Positions 18,996-28,928 of a stretch of DNA of 64,000 nucleotides are shown one piece after another; the first letter of the stretch is position 1, and every line of letters begins with the position of its first letter. A model generated the notes under the pieces. It did not search any database. It saw nothing but the letters and a program-made list of their open reading frames with translations, and was not told the DNA's origin. Origin of the DNA: Thiohalocapsa sp963695445 (lineage in GTDB: Bacteria; Pseudomonadota; Gammaproteobacteria; Chromatiales; Chromatiaceae). The position numbers were made by a program, and so were the translations under genes. Location of the stretch: positions 1 to 64,000 of the forward strand of contig CAVOGV010000012.1 of the NCBI GenBank assembly GCA_963695445.1, in the 5' to 3' direction.

Positions 18996-21257
18996 CTACT
19001 GCGCCCGCACCGCCGCCAACGCGGTCATGTTCAACAAACCGCGCACGGTCGCGCTCGGCGTGACGATGTGTGCCGACTTAGCCGCGCCGAGCAGAAGCGG
19101 GCCGATAGCGGTCCCGCCGCCGAGGACTTTGAGCAGGTTGAAGGCGATGTTCGCGGCGCCCTGGCTTGGCATGATCAGCAGGTTGGCGCTGCCGTCAAGC
19201 AACGAATCCGGAAAGCGCTCCGCGCGGATCTGCTCGGACATGGCCAAATCCGCGCGCATCTCGCCCTCTACCTCCAACTCGGGATCGGCACGGCGAATAA
19301 GGCGCATGGCATCGTGCATCTTCACCGCCCTCTCGTCGTCGTGGGAGCCGAAGTTGGAATGGGATAACAAGGCCACCTTTGGCTCGATGCCGAATCGGCG
19401 TACCTCGTCGGCACAGAGCAGTGTCATCTCGGCGATCTCCTCGGCGCTAGGGTCGACCAGCACCTGGGTGTCGGCGATGAATAGCGTACCCTGATGTAGT
19501 ACGACCGCATTCATCGCCGCGAGCCGGCGGATGCCCTTGGCAGGGCCGATGATGAGATCGATCTGTTCCAGGTGATCCTGATAGCGGCCGATGGCGCCGC
19601 AGATCAGCGCATCCGCCTCGCCGGTGCGAAGCAACGCGGTGCCGAGCGCGGTGGCGTTGCTGCGTAAGTGCTCCCGTGTGTCAGCCGGCGCGTAGCCGCG
19701 ACGCTTCGCGCGCTGATAGAAGGCGGCCACATGCGCCTCGTAGCCCGGATTATCGAACGGATCGAGGATGCTGATGTCGGTGCCGGGGACGGTGTCGAGA
19801 CTCAGCTCCCGCATGCGTGTCTCGATGAAGCTGCGCCGCCCGATCAGGATCGGCTTGGCGATACCCTGCTCCACCGCCTGCTGCGCGGCCTGCAATACCC
19901 GGTCGTCCTCGCCCTCCGCAAAGACGACCCGTTGCAGCTCGGTGCGCGCTTGGTCGAACACCGGCTTCATGGTCATGCCGGTGCGGAAGACACGGTTATG
20001 CAAGGCCTGGCGGTAGAGATCGAGATCAGCGATCGGACGGGTGGCGACGCCCGACGCCATCGCCGCCCGCGCCACCGCCGGTGCCACGTGCTCCATCAGG
20101 CGCGGGTCGAACGGCTTCGGAATTAGATAATCCGGGCCAAAGCGCAGGTCTAGGCCGCCGTAGGCGCGGCGAACGATGTCCGACGGTTGCGCCCGAGCGA
20201 GATCCGCGATCGCCTTGACGCAGGCCGCCTTCATAGCCTCGTTGATCTCCGTGGCACCGCAGTCGAGCGCACCGCGGAACAGGAATGGGAAGCAAAGAAC
20301 GTTGTTGACCTGATTCGGATAATCGGTGCGGCCGGTGGCCAGGATGGCGTCGGGCCTGACTGCCTTGGCCTCCGCCGGCGCAATCTCCGGGGTCGGATTG
20401 GCCAGCGCCATGATCAGCGGTCGCTCGGCCATCTTCGGCAACCAGTCGGCCTTGAGCACGCCGCCCGCGGACAGCCCAAGGAACACATCCGCGCCGTCCA
20501 GGGCCTGTTCCAGCGTTCGGTGCGGTGTATCGACGGCGTAGCGGGCCTTGTAGGGGTCCATCTCCTCGCTGCGTCCCTGGTACACCACGCCGGCAATGTC
20601 GGTCACGATCACGTTCTCGCGCCGCAGACCCAGACTCAAGAGCAGGTCGAGGCACGCAAGCGCCGCGGCGCCGGCGCCGGCCGTCACCAGCTTGACCTCG
20701 CCGATGTCCTTGCCGACCACACGCAGGCCGTTGTAGACGGCAGCGCTGACGACGATGGCGGTGCCATGCTGGTCGTCGTGAAACACCGGGATCGACATCC
20801 GCGCCTTCAGCGCCTCCTCGACGATGAAGCAGTCCGGCGCCTTGATGTCCTCGAGATTGATGCCGCCGAAGGTGGGCTCCAACCGCGCGATGGTCTCGAT
20901 CGAGCTGCTGCGGGTCGCGCTCATCGATCTCGATGTCGAACACATCGATGTCGGCGAATTCCTTGAACAGCACTGCCTTGCCTTCCATGACCGGCTTGGA
21001 GGCCAACGCACCGATGGCGCCCAAGCCCAACACCGCCGTGCCGTTGCTGACCACCGCCACCAGATTCCCCCGCGCCGTGTAATGCGCCGCAGTCAGCGGG
21101 TCGGCGACGATCTCATCACAGGCCGCGGCCACCCCGGGGAGTAGGCCAGCGCCAAATCGCGCTGATTTGCCAGAGGCTTGGTGGCCTTGATCTCCAGCTT
21201 GCCCGGCTTCGGCCAGCGGTGGTACTCGAGGGCGCTTTTTCTAAGTTCGTCCGGCAT
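18996..21257 (-). CDS. maeB: NADP-dependent malic enzyme with phosphotransacetylase-like domain (MaeB), two frame breaks
   Basis: About 753 residues. Start MPDELRKSALEYHRWPKPGK with AGGAGG upstream. The frame changes at about 21133 (SPG then VAAACDEIVADPLTAAHYTA; one G missing from a G run) and again near 20915. Malic enzyme domain: NLVAVVSNGTAVLGLGAIGA, LEPTFGGINLEDIKAPDCF, MSIPVFHDDQHGTAIVVSAA, LVTAGAGAAALACLDLLL. The C-terminal half is the phosphate acetyl/butyryltransferase-like regulatory domain (VVFAEGEDDRVLQAA, LLSHSNFGSHDDERAVKM). It converts malate to pyruvate plus CO2 and NADPH. Position behind dctPQM and uspA indicates that C4-dicarboxylates taken up by TRAP feed this step. Confidence 0.88.
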
Positions 21258-21272
21258 GAGCCTCCTGGTCAA

Positions 21273-21770
21273 TCATTCGTGGCAGTTAGGAACCACTAGC
21301 ACCGGCACACGGCTGGTCTGCACCACGCGCACCGCGGTGGAACCAAGCAGGCCCCGACCGAGCAGGCCGTGGGAGCAGGAACCCATGACGATCATATCTG
21401 CCTCCTTGTCGACGGCTTGGCGTGGAATTTCATCACCGGCCCGCCCAGAATGCACAACCACGTCGGAGACCAGCGGGGAGTCGTCTGCGCTTTGGCCTAG
21501 TTCATCCACGCAGAATTTGTCCAGGCGGGCACGCATGGTATCGAGCACCTTTTTCATACCATCGTGCTGCATCTGCTCACGCTTTTTTGACGACAGGTAG
21601 GCGTCGACGATGGCCTGTCCGGTGCCCGTCAGCGGCTCCATCACATGCAGCATGATGATCCGCGCCTTATGTATCCTGGCCAGGTGGACGGCCCGGCGAA
21701 ACACCGGGCGCATGTGGTCGCCCAGGTCCGTCGCGTAGAGGATGGTCTTGATGTCGATCGGCTTGGCCAT
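21273..21770 (-). CDS. Universal stress protein (UspA family)
   Basis: 165 residues. Starts MAKPIDIKTILYATDLGDHM and ends with the ATP-binding pattern VMGSCSHGLLGRGLLGSTAV (G-2X-G-9X-G-S/T), so an ATP-binding UspA is likely. It lies 1 base after dctM and 15 bases before maeB. UspA-like proteins are often encoded with TRAP transporters (TeaD with TeaABC is the studied case, regulating transport), so it may tune this transporter. Confidence 0.85.
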   Translation of the reverse strand: MAKPIDIKTILYATDLGDHMRPVFRRAVHLARIHKARIIMLHVMEPLTGTGQAIVDAYLSSKKREQMQHDGMKKVLDTMRARLDKFCVDELGQSADDSPLVSDVVVHSGRAGDEIPRQAVDKEADMIVMGSCSHGLLGRGLLGSTAVRVVQTSRVPVLVVPNCHE

Positions 21771-21771
21771 G

Positions 21772-23172
21772 TCAGCTGTAACCCTGGAGTTTGTCGAGGT
21801 ATTCCGGCAGGAACAGCGAGATCTGCGGAATGTAGGTAATGAGCATCAGGAAGAACAATAGCAACAGCATCCAGGGCAACACCGACTTGATCACCCAGCC
21901 CATGGACTCGCCAGTGATGCCAGACGTGACGAACAGATTCAGTCCCACCGGCGGCGTCAGCATGCCAATCTCCATATTCACTACCATGATGATGCCGAGA
22001 TGGATCGGATCGATACCGAGCTGCGTCGCGATCGGGAACAGGATCGGCGCCATGATCAGCAGGATCGCAGACGGCTCCATGAAGTTGCCCGCCGCAAGCA
22101 GCAGCAGGTTGACGACGATCAGGAACATCCAGGGCTCGAGGCCATAGGCGACGATGGCCTCGGCGATGTGGTGCGGAATGCGCTCGGTGGTGAGCACATG
22201 CGCGAACAGCATCGCGTTGGCGATAATAAACAGCAGCATGATACTGACCTTGGCACCATCGAGTACCGTTTTGCGCACCTCGGCGTTGCCGACGCTCTGC
22301 GCCAAGGCGAGCGGTACCTGCCAGCTATTGCGCACCAGCACTGAGCCACCGCCCTCCCCGTCCCGACGCCAGGGTGTTGTCTTCAGCGGTCCCATGTCGC
22401 GATAGCCGATCACCGACACCAAGAAGGCATAGATGGCCGAGACAGCGGCTGCCTCCGTGGGACTCGCGACGCCACCGTAGATGGAACCGAGCACGATCAC
22501 GATCAGCATGATGCCGCCGGAGGCACTGAAGGCCGCCGACCCCACCTCGCGGAATCCGGGCCAGGGTTGTGAAGGCAGGCCCTTGATGCGCGCCACGATA
22601 TAGATGGCCAGCATCAACAAGCCACCCATCATGATGCCGGGTATGAAGCCTGCCATGAACATGCGTGCCGCCGAGACCTCGGTGGCCGCGGAATAGACCA
22701 GCATGACGATGGACGGCGGAATCAGGATACCAAGGGTGCCGGCGTTGGTGATGACGCCAGCGGCGAAGGACTTAGGGTAACCCGAGGCGACCATACCCGT
22801 TATGACGATGGTGCCAATGGCCGCCACCGTTGCCGGCGACGAACCCGACACCGCGGCAAACAGCATGCAGGCCAGCACCGAGGCCATCGCAAGACCACCC
22901 TTGATGTGCCCGACCACGCCGACCGCGAAGCGAATCAGCCGCTTGGCCACGCCACCGGTGGATAGGAACTGCGATGACAGGATAAAGAACGGAATCGCGA
23001 GCAGCGTGTAATGCGCGGATAGGGCCTCGAACAGCTTCAGCGCGATAGACGCAAGCGAATCGTTGGAGAACAGCAGGATGGTGACGATACTGGAGAAGCC
23101 GAGCGCAATGGCGATGGGCATGCCGAGCAGCATGCAGCCAAACAGCAGGATGAACAGGGTTGCCGTGGTCAT
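21772..23172 (-). CDS. dctM: TRAP transporter large permease DctM
   Basis: 466 residues, about 12-13 transmembrane segments. MTTATLFILLFGCMLLGMPI is the typical start; AVSGSSPATVAAIGTIVITG and GTLGILIPPSIVMLVYSAAT are family signatures, as is NMEIGMLTPPVGLNLFVTSG. It carries the Na+-coupled translocation path of the DctPQM system in the inner membrane. An insertion of hydrophilic sequence (YRDMGPLKTTPWRRDGEGGG) lies in a loop near residue 270. Its ATG overlaps the dctQ stop by one base. Confidence 0.92.
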   Translation of the reverse strand: MTTATLFILLFGCMLLGMPIAIALGFSSIVTILLFSNDSLASIALKLFEALSAHYTLLAIPFFILSSQFLSTGGVAKRLIRFAVGVVGHIKGGLAMASVLACMLFAAVSGSSPATVAAIGTIVITGMVASGYPKSFAAGVITNAGTLGILIPPSIVMLVYSAATEVSAARMFMAGFIPGIMMGGLLMLAIYIVARIKGLPSQPWPGFREVGSAAFSASGGIMLIVIVLGSIYGGVASPTEAAAVSAIYAFLVSVIGYRDMGPLKTTPWRRDGEGGGSVLVRNSWQVPLALAQSVGNAEVRKTVLDGAKVSIMLLFIIANAMLFAHVLTTERIPHHIAEAIVAYGLEPWMFLIVVNLLLLAAGNFMEPSAILLIMAPILFPIATQLGIDPIHLGIIMVVNMEIGMLTPPVGLNLFVTSGITGESMGWVIKSVLPWMLLLLFFLMLITYIPQISLFLPEYLDKLQGYS

Positions 23173-23744
23173 TACAGGTTCTCCCCCGTCCGGCCCTGGT
23201 TAGGGGCGCCGATCTCTTCGCGCAGCTCGCGCGCCAGGTGCAGACTCTCTTCGGCCTCATCGACCTGCTGGAAACCATCCGCCTCGCCGGTGATGATCCG
23301 CCACAGCAGTTCCAGTAAGCGAATGGACAGGAACGTAAAACCGATCAGCAAGATGCTGTGGGCGACCCAGGTCTGAACCTCGATGTCTTCCAGCTCGATG
23401 CCGATCATCTTCATCTTCGCCAGGTAGATCCAAGATCCGTACAGAAACAGACCGCAGTAAACCAGGGCCAACACCACTGCAATGCCACTGAGCACGCGCC
23501 GACCGAGCGGCCCAAACAATCTAACAAACGCGTCCACGCCGATATGAGCACCCACCTTCAGCCCGTATGAGGCACCGAACAGCACGAACCATGCGGAAAT
23601 CAGCAATGTGGCTTCCTGTCCCCAGCTGACGCCGGTGCCGAAACCGAAGCGCAGGATCACCTCCCAAAACACCAGCAGCGTCATCGCTACCAGCAGCAGC
23701 GAGATGATCGCCTCCTCAAGCTTGTTGACGAGTCGAAAGAACAT
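23172..23744 (-). CDS. dctQ: TRAP transporter small permease DctQ
   Basis: 190 residues from ATG 23744, preceded by GGAGG. Four transmembrane segments: IISLLLVAMTLLVFWEVILR (with the family pattern FWEVILRFGFGTGVSWGQEA), LLISAWFVLFGASYGL, GIAVVLALVYCGLFLYGSW and HSILLIGFTFLSIRLL. The tail is acidic and cytoplasmic. DctQ partners DctM in the membrane domain. About 255 bases separate it from dctP, an unusual gap for this operon but common where the binding protein is made in excess. Confidence 0.88.
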   Translation of the reverse strand: MFFRLVNKLEEAIISLLLVAMTLLVFWEVILRFGFGTGVSWGQEATLLISAWFVLFGASYGLKVGAHIGVDAFVRLFGPLGRRVLSGIAVVLALVYCGLFLYGSWIYLAKMKMIGIELEDIEVQTWVAHSILLIGFTFLSIRLLELLWRIITGEADGFQQVDEAEESLHLARELREEIGAPNQGRTGENL

Positions 23745-23999
23745 GAGTCCTCCCCGGACTGGTTGCGCCGACGTCGCCCGGATAGCCAGCGCGGCCCGTC
23801 GGGGCCGGTCTGCTCGGTGCGGTCGGTCTATTCCTAATGCCGGACGGGCTCTGCCCCTGACCGGGTGAGGCCGCGCACGGCGGCAGGGCAACGGAATCGA
23901 GCAGACGAATCGCTCGTTCGCTCGTCGACGTCCAGGACACCAGACGAAGCTGCGGGGCGCGCATAACGATTGTCAGCGCGCCTCGCGGTTCAGCGTGGC

Positions 24000-24995
24000 C
24001 TATTTTGCGTCGTTCGACTCGTACGCGGCCTCGATCAACTCCGGGCCGATTTCTTCCTCGAACTTGCCCCAGACGGGCTTCATGACCTCGACCCACTGCG
24101 CACGCTCATCATCGGTCAGTTCAATGATCTCGGTGCGACCGGAGTCGGCGATCAATTGCTTGTCTTCAACCGCCTTGTCGCGCGCAACCTGATTGCCGAA
24201 GGCCAGGGCCTCATCCAGCGCTTCTTCCACTTGCGCGCGTTGCTCGTCGGACAGGCCCATCCAAAACTCCTTGGATGTCACCACCATGTAATCGAGCAGT
24301 CCGTGGTTGGACTCGGTGATGTAGGGTTGAACCTCAAAGAACTTCTTGGAGTAGATGTTCGACCAGGTGTTTTCCTGACCATCGATGGCACGGGTCTGCA
24401 GCAGCGTAAAGACCTCGGAGAACGGCTTCTTCAGCGGTGCCGCGCCGACGGCCTCGAACTGCGCCTCAAGCACCTCGGAGGACATGATGCGGAACTTCAG
24501 CCCCTCGGCGTCCGCCGGCACGCGCAGCGGCTTGCTGGAGGAGAGTTGCTTCATGCCGTTGTGCAGATAGCCCAAGCCGACCAGGCCCTTCTTTTGCAAC
24601 GCATCGAGCATGCCCTGGCCCTGCTCGCTTTGCTGGAAGCGGTCGACCGCGTCGAGATCCTTGAATAGGAACGGCAGGTCATACAGGGCGAGGGTGTCGG
24701 TATAGCGACTGAATTTGGACAACGCCGGCGCGGCCATCTGTACGTCGCCGAGCAACATCGCCTCCAACACTTTGTCGTCGCCGAACAGCTGCGAATTCGG
24801 GAAGACCTCGACGACGACGCTGCCGCCGGTCTTCTCCGCCACGAGTTCCTTGAACTTGTTGGCCATCTGGCCCTTCGGCGTGTTCTCAGCGACGACGTGG
24901 GAGAACTTGAGCATGACCGGGTCATCGGCCAGCGCGAGCGAGGTGGAGATGACGGCCGCGAGGCCGAGCGTGGCGACAGAAAGGGATCGAATCAT
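24000..24995 (-). CDS. dctP: TRAP transporter C4-dicarboxylate-binding protein DctP
   Basis: 331 residues. Signal peptide MIRSLSVATLGLAAVISTSL, cleaved near ALA. Mature protein begins DDPVMLKFSHVVAENTPKGQ, typical of DctP; the substrate-carboxylate Arg lies in GLKFRIMSSEVLEAQFEAVG, and QTRAIDGQENTWSNIYSKKF is the family signature. It delivers malate, fumarate or succinate to DctQM. A sigma-54 promoter 73 bases upstream and tandem palindromes further up indicate control by the DctBD pair encoded just upstream. Confidence 0.9.
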   Translation of the reverse strand: MIRSLSVATLGLAAVISTSLALADDPVMLKFSHVVAENTPKGQMANKFKELVAEKTGGSVVVEVFPNSQLFGDDKVLEAMLLGDVQMAAPALSKFSRYTDTLALYDLPFLFKDLDAVDRFQQSEQGQGMLDALQKKGLVGLGYLHNGMKQLSSSKPLRVPADAEGLKFRIMSSEVLEAQFEAVGAAPLKKPFSEVFTLLQTRAIDGQENTWSNIYSKKFFEVQPYITESNHGLLDYMVVTSKEFWMGLSDEQRAQVEEALDEALAFGNQVARDKAVEDKQLIADSGRTEIIELTDDERAQWVEVMKPVWGKFEEEIGPELIEAAYESNDAK

Positions 24996-25067
24996 GGTGC
25001 CTCCGCAATGGGTGTTTCAGTAGTGATCGAACGGGGCCGATCTTGCGCCGACCCGCCGAAAGAATAC

Positions 25068-25083
25068 TGCAACGGCCATGCCA
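25068..25083 (-). promoter_or_regulatory. Sigma-54 promoter of dctP
   Basis: On the minus strand the sequence is TGGCATGGCCGTTGCA: TGGCAT at -24, four bases after the following G, then TTGCA at -12. It fits the sigma-54 consensus TGGCACG-N4-TTGCW except for T in place of C. The invariant GG and GC are 10 bases apart as required. It lies 73 bases before the dctP ATG. Confidence 0.75.
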
Positions 25084-25169
25084 CTGGGAGCAACGGCCAA
25101 TGAATTGCCCCTATTTCCCGTGCTGACTCGCTGGCCGACAAGGCATACTACGGGCCTCGTCGACCAAAT

Positions 25170-25219
25170 CGGCGGAAATCCACCCAATTGCCCAGCCGCC
25201 GCCGGGCGGAATTCCGCCC
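25170..25219. promoter_or_regulatory. Tandem palindromic activator sites (probable DctD UAS)
   Basis: A perfect 16-bp palindrome GGGCGGAATTCCGCCC (25204-25219) and an imperfect copy CGGCGGAAATCCACCC (25170-25185) lie with centres 34 bases apart, close to three helical turns. They are about 90-150 bases upstream of the sigma-54 promoter, where NtrC-family activators bind as tandem dimers. The nearest such activator is DctD, encoded immediately upstream. Confidence 0.6.
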
Positions 25220-25285
25220 ACTGCTGGCGAGGTGACGCATCATAACGAGGAGTCATGGTCGGCGCTGGCTAGGGAAGCACACTGA

Positions 25286-25427
25286 TCGTTGTCGTTGCCG
25301 TGCTCGTTTTCGTGCTTCGCGTGGCAGTGCAATGTGTGCGTGAGACCGTTGGATGTGAAGCCATGAAGTGCCCTGAAGTCCCGTCTGCCGGGGGAAGTTT
25401 CGATTACGACAACGACAACGACAACGA
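25286..25427. repeat. Hexanucleotide repeat and its inverted copy
   Basis: ACGACA-type units repeat about three and a half times at 25406-25427 (CGACAACGACAACGAC core). An inverted piece, TCGTTGTCGTTG, lies at 25286-25297 and could pair with it across about 110 bases. The spacer has no gene. This is a simple-sequence repeat; a hairpin in the leader between dctD and dctP is possible. Confidence 0.5.
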
Positions 25428-25490
25428 GAGAGTTGACTCATCTGTGAGGATAATACGGCGCCCTCAAGCAACCAAGGATTGTCGGAACCC

Positions 25491-26876
25491 TCAAAGATTC
25501 GCGTCCGACACATCTTTGAACCGGCTCTTGTCGAGCCCGTACTTCTGCATCTTGTCGTAAAGCGTTTTGCGCGGGATGCCGAGGGCGAGCATCGAGTCCT
25601 TGATACTGCCTCTGTTCGTCGTCAGGGCCTGTTCGATGAGACTGCGCTCGAAACACTCGACCATGTACGGTAACGTCGACCTGACGTCGCCGCCGTCGGC
25701 ATCGGCCTCCACCTTGAGCAACTGCTGCAGGTCCAGCGGGCAGTCGCCCCCGAGCAGCACGCAGCGTTCCGCGGCGTTGCGCAGTTCGCGCACGTTGCCC
25801 GGCCAATCGTAGGCCAGCAGCGCACTCATCTGCTCGGCTGGCGGCGCCGGTACTTCGCGGCCATAGCGGGCGCGGGCGGTGAGTAGAAAGTGATGAAACA
25901 GCAGCGGGATGTCCTCCCGCCGCTGGCGCAGTGGTGGAATGTCAATGGTGACGACATTAAGCCGGTAGTACAGGTCCTCGCGGAAGCCACCCTCGGCCGC
26001 GGCCTTGCGCAGATCCACCTTGGTCGCCGCGACCACGCGCAGGTCCAGCGGAATCAGTGTATTGGAGCCCAGCCGCTCGACGGCGCGCTCTTGTAACACA
26101 CGCAGCAGCCGCACCTGTGCCGGCACGGGCATGCTCTCGATTTCATCCAGAAACAACGTGCCGCCATCGGCGTGTTCGAACTTGCCGATTCGCTTCTCTG
26201 CAGCGCTGGTAAAGGCTCCGGCCTCATGCCCGAACAACTCGCTTTCGATCATGCCCTCGGGCACCGCTCCGCAGTTGACGGCGACGAAGTTGCGACTGCG
26301 CCGGCGGCTTTGTTCGTGCAGCATGCGGGCCACCATTTCCTTGCCGGTGCCGGTCTCCCCTAGGATCAGAATATCGGCGTTGGTGTCCGCCACCTGCGCA
26401 ATGGCGGCGCGCAGCCGCTGCATGCCGGGCGCGCGCCCGATCAAGCGCGGCCCCGGCGTGCTTTGGTCGAGTAACTCGCTGCGCAGCCGCCGGTTCTCCA
26501 GCATCAACGCGCGCTTTTCATCGGCCCGGCGAACCGACTCCACCAATCGGTCGGCGGCGAAGGGCTTCTCGATGAAATCGTAGGCACCGTCCTGAATAGC
26601 ACCTACCGCCATCTCGATGTCGCCATGGCCACTGATCAGGATCACCGGGAGTTCCGGGTCCATCGCGCGCACGCGTTGAAACAACTCTAGGCCGCTGATG
26701 CCAGGCAGCCGAATATCGCAGACAACCACGCTGGCCCGTTGCGCGGACAGCACAGCCAAAGCCTGCTCCGCCCGCTCGAAGGTCTGCACGGTAAATCCAG
26801 CCAGTTCCAACGTCTGTCGGTTGGCGATCCGGATGTGCTCCTCGTCGTCGATGAATAGGATCATTGCGTCAGACAT
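25491..26876 (-). CDS. dctD: NtrC-family response regulator DctD
   Basis: About 461 residues from ATG 26876. Receiver domain: ILFIDDEEHIRIANRQTLEL, phospho-acceptor Asp in VVVCDIRLPGISGLELF, Lys in FIEKPFAADRLVESVRR. AAA+ domain: Walker A ILGETGTGKEMVARMLHEQS, FVAVNCGAVPEGMIESELFG, Walker B GGTLFLDEIESM, R-finger region LYYRLNVVTIDIPPLRQR. C-terminal Fis-type helix-turn-helix: ALTTNRGSIKDSMLALGIPR. The sigma-54 contact loop reads GAFTSA instead of GAFTGA, an uncommon change. Follows dctB by 80 bases. Likely activates dctP from the promoter at 25068. Confidence 0.9.
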   Translation of the reverse strand: MSDAMILFIDDEEHIRIANRQTLELAGFTVQTFERAEQALAVLSAQRASVVVCDIRLPGISGLELFQRVRAMDPELPVILISGHGDIEMAVGAIQDGAYDFIEKPFAADRLVESVRRADEKRALMLENRRLRSELLDQSTPGPRLIGRAPGMQRLRAAIAQVADTNADILILGETGTGKEMVARMLHEQSRRRSRNFVAVNCGAVPEGMIESELFGHEAGAFTSAAEKRIGKFEHADGGTLFLDEIESMPVPAQVRLLRVLQERAVERLGSNTLIPLDLRVVAATKVDLRKAAAEGGFREDLYYRLNVVTIDIPPLRQRREDIPLLFHHFLLTARARYGREVPAPPAEQMSALLAYDWPGNVRELRNAAERCVLLGGDCPLDLQQLLKVEADADGGDVRSTLPYMVECFERSLIEQALTTNRGSIKDSMLALGIPRKTLYDKMQKYGLDKSRFKDVSDANL

Positions 26877-26956
26877 GTCGTTGTCGATGCATCCCCCCTG
26901 AAACGTTGATGACGGAGATAGAGGATCCGTCAATGCAGCCGTGCCGGAAGTCTGTA

Positions 26957-28928
26957 TCAGCCGGCCGGCAGACGGATGGTGAAACGCGCACCGCCGAGCG
27001 CGCTCGGTCCGGCCTCCAGCGAGCCGTCGAGATCTTCGATGATTCGCTTGGAAATGGTCAGCCCCAGACCGAGCCCTTCGCTGCCTTCCTTGGTGGTGAA
27101 GAAGGCGTCGAAGATCCGCTCGAGATGCTCGCCAGCGATGCCGGGGCCCGTGTCCTCGACCGCCAACACCACCTGGCGCCTTTTTGCGTCGTCTGCTGCC
27201 CAGGCGCTGACCCTGACCAGCCGCTGCGGTTGGCCGTCGATCGCCTGCAGCGCATTACCGAGCAGATTGACGAGCACCTGCTGGACCAGGTTCTCATCCC
27301 CACGCAGACGCAGCGCCGGCGCCGGCCGTATCACCTCGAGCTCGGCGCTGGTGCGCCGGATGCGGGGCGCGACCACGGCCAGTGCGGTGTCGATAACGCT
27401 GTCCACCGCGACCGGGCCGATGCGACCCGCACTCTTGCGTGCGAAGATCTTGAGCTGCGCCGCGATGCGTCCCATGCGGCCGATCAAGTCCGAGATTTGT
27501 TGTAGATTCCAAGCCGCTTCGTCGCATCGGCCCTTGGCCAGCAGGGCACGGCCATTGTCCGCGTAGGAGCGGATCGCCGCCATCGGCTGATTCAGCTCGT
27601 GATTGATGCCCGCGGACAACTGCCCCAGCGTGGCCAGTTTCGCCGTTTGGATCAGCTCCCCCTGCGTCTGGCGCAGTTCCGCCTCCGTGCGCCGACGCTC
27701 GTCGATTTCCCGGCTGAGCCGCTCGTTGCTACTGATCAGATCCGCGGTGCGCTGCTCGACCCGGTGTTCGAGTTCGTCGTGGGCACGACGCAGGGCCTCG
27801 CTCGCCTGCTGGTCGAAAAGCGCGCGCTCCTGCCGGCGTTCGTGACGTTGCCAGAGCCCGAGCGCCAGCGAGAACAGCGTCAGACACACCGCTCCAGCCA
27901 CCGCCACCGCCTCCAACACCCGAGCGTGCAGCAGAGACATCGGCGTCAATAGGTAGCATCGTCCAGCCCGCGTCCGGCATCGGCAGCTGCTGAGCCAGGT
28001 AGCGTACGAACTGTACTGATCTGTCATGCTTCGGTGTGCCATCCTTGGGTGCGTTATGCGACGCCTTCCGCGGAGCCGTCCACACCTGCGTCGGCCCGGA
28101 AATCGCGCCGATTTTAATGGGCAAGGCCGCGAAATCCACACCGGGATAGCGCAGGCTCTCGCGCAGACGTCGGCGCTCGTCGTCCGGCAACGGCGCCAGC
28201 GTCTTGAAGCGCCATTCAGGCCGCGTGCTGATGAAGACCACGCCGTCGGGATCGGTCACCAACACCTCCTGCCCGAGATCCGCCAGGTGCGCCTCGGCGT
28301 TGCTCATGTCCACTTTCACGACCACCGCGCCGAGCACGTCGCCGCCGTCGCGAACGGGATGGGCGAAGTAATATCCGCGCAGACCGGACGTGCTACCCAG
28401 CGCGAAGTAGCGCCCGGGCTGTCCCGCCATCGCCTGCTGAAAGTAGGGTCGGTAGTGAAAGAACCGGCCGATGAAGGTGCGTCGGGACTGCCAGTTGCTC
28501 GCGGCGATGGTCAATCCATCGGAATTCATGACATAGACGTCCGCGGCGCCGGAGATGGCAGCGGTCTCTTCGAGCGCTCGATTCAGCTCCGCCACGCGCG
28601 CGGCGTCGTCTGGAGCGCGCAACAGTTCTGCAAGGCGCACGTCGGTCGACAGGACCTGTGGCAGATAGTCGTAACGCCCTAGCTGCCCGGCAAGCTGCGC
28701 GGCATGCAGATCCAGTTTGCGTTCGCCATCGTTCGCCAGCAACCGCAGCTCTGAGCGCTCGACCGAGGCCACCGCCAGCAGCAGTAAGCCGACGCAGAGC
28801 AACCCCGCGCCGAGCGCGACGATCCAGCGCGCAAGCAGTCGCCGCGACCGCCGACCGGAGCCGACATCGAAAGCACGCCGATGCTGCCCGATGGACGGCG
28901 CCGCAGCGGTCTCGGTGCGATCGGTCAT
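26957..28928 (-). CDS. dctB: C4-dicarboxylate sensor histidine kinase DctB (frameshifted)
   Basis: About 657 residues after one break near 27945. N-terminal TM segment (LARWIVALGAGLLCVGLLLL), a periplasmic double-PAS sensor (YVMNSDGLTIAASNWQSRRT, FIGRFFHYRPYFQQAMAGQP, RYFALGSTSGLRGYYF), a second TM (VAVAGAVCLTLFSLALGLW), coiled coil, then the kinase: phospho-His in LGQLSAGINHELNQPMAAIR, N-box NLLGNALQAIDGQP, G-boxes VEDTGPGIAGEHLERIFDAF and EGLGLGLTISKRIIEDL. NHELNQPMAAIRSYADN is the DctB-type H-box. The sensor domain pattern (RPYFQQA, GYYFAHPV) is that known to bind C4-dicarboxylates. Confidence 0.88.

Noticed and set aside
25406..25427. CRISPR array
   Set aside because: Repeat units are 6 bases with no spacers and no cas genes nearby.
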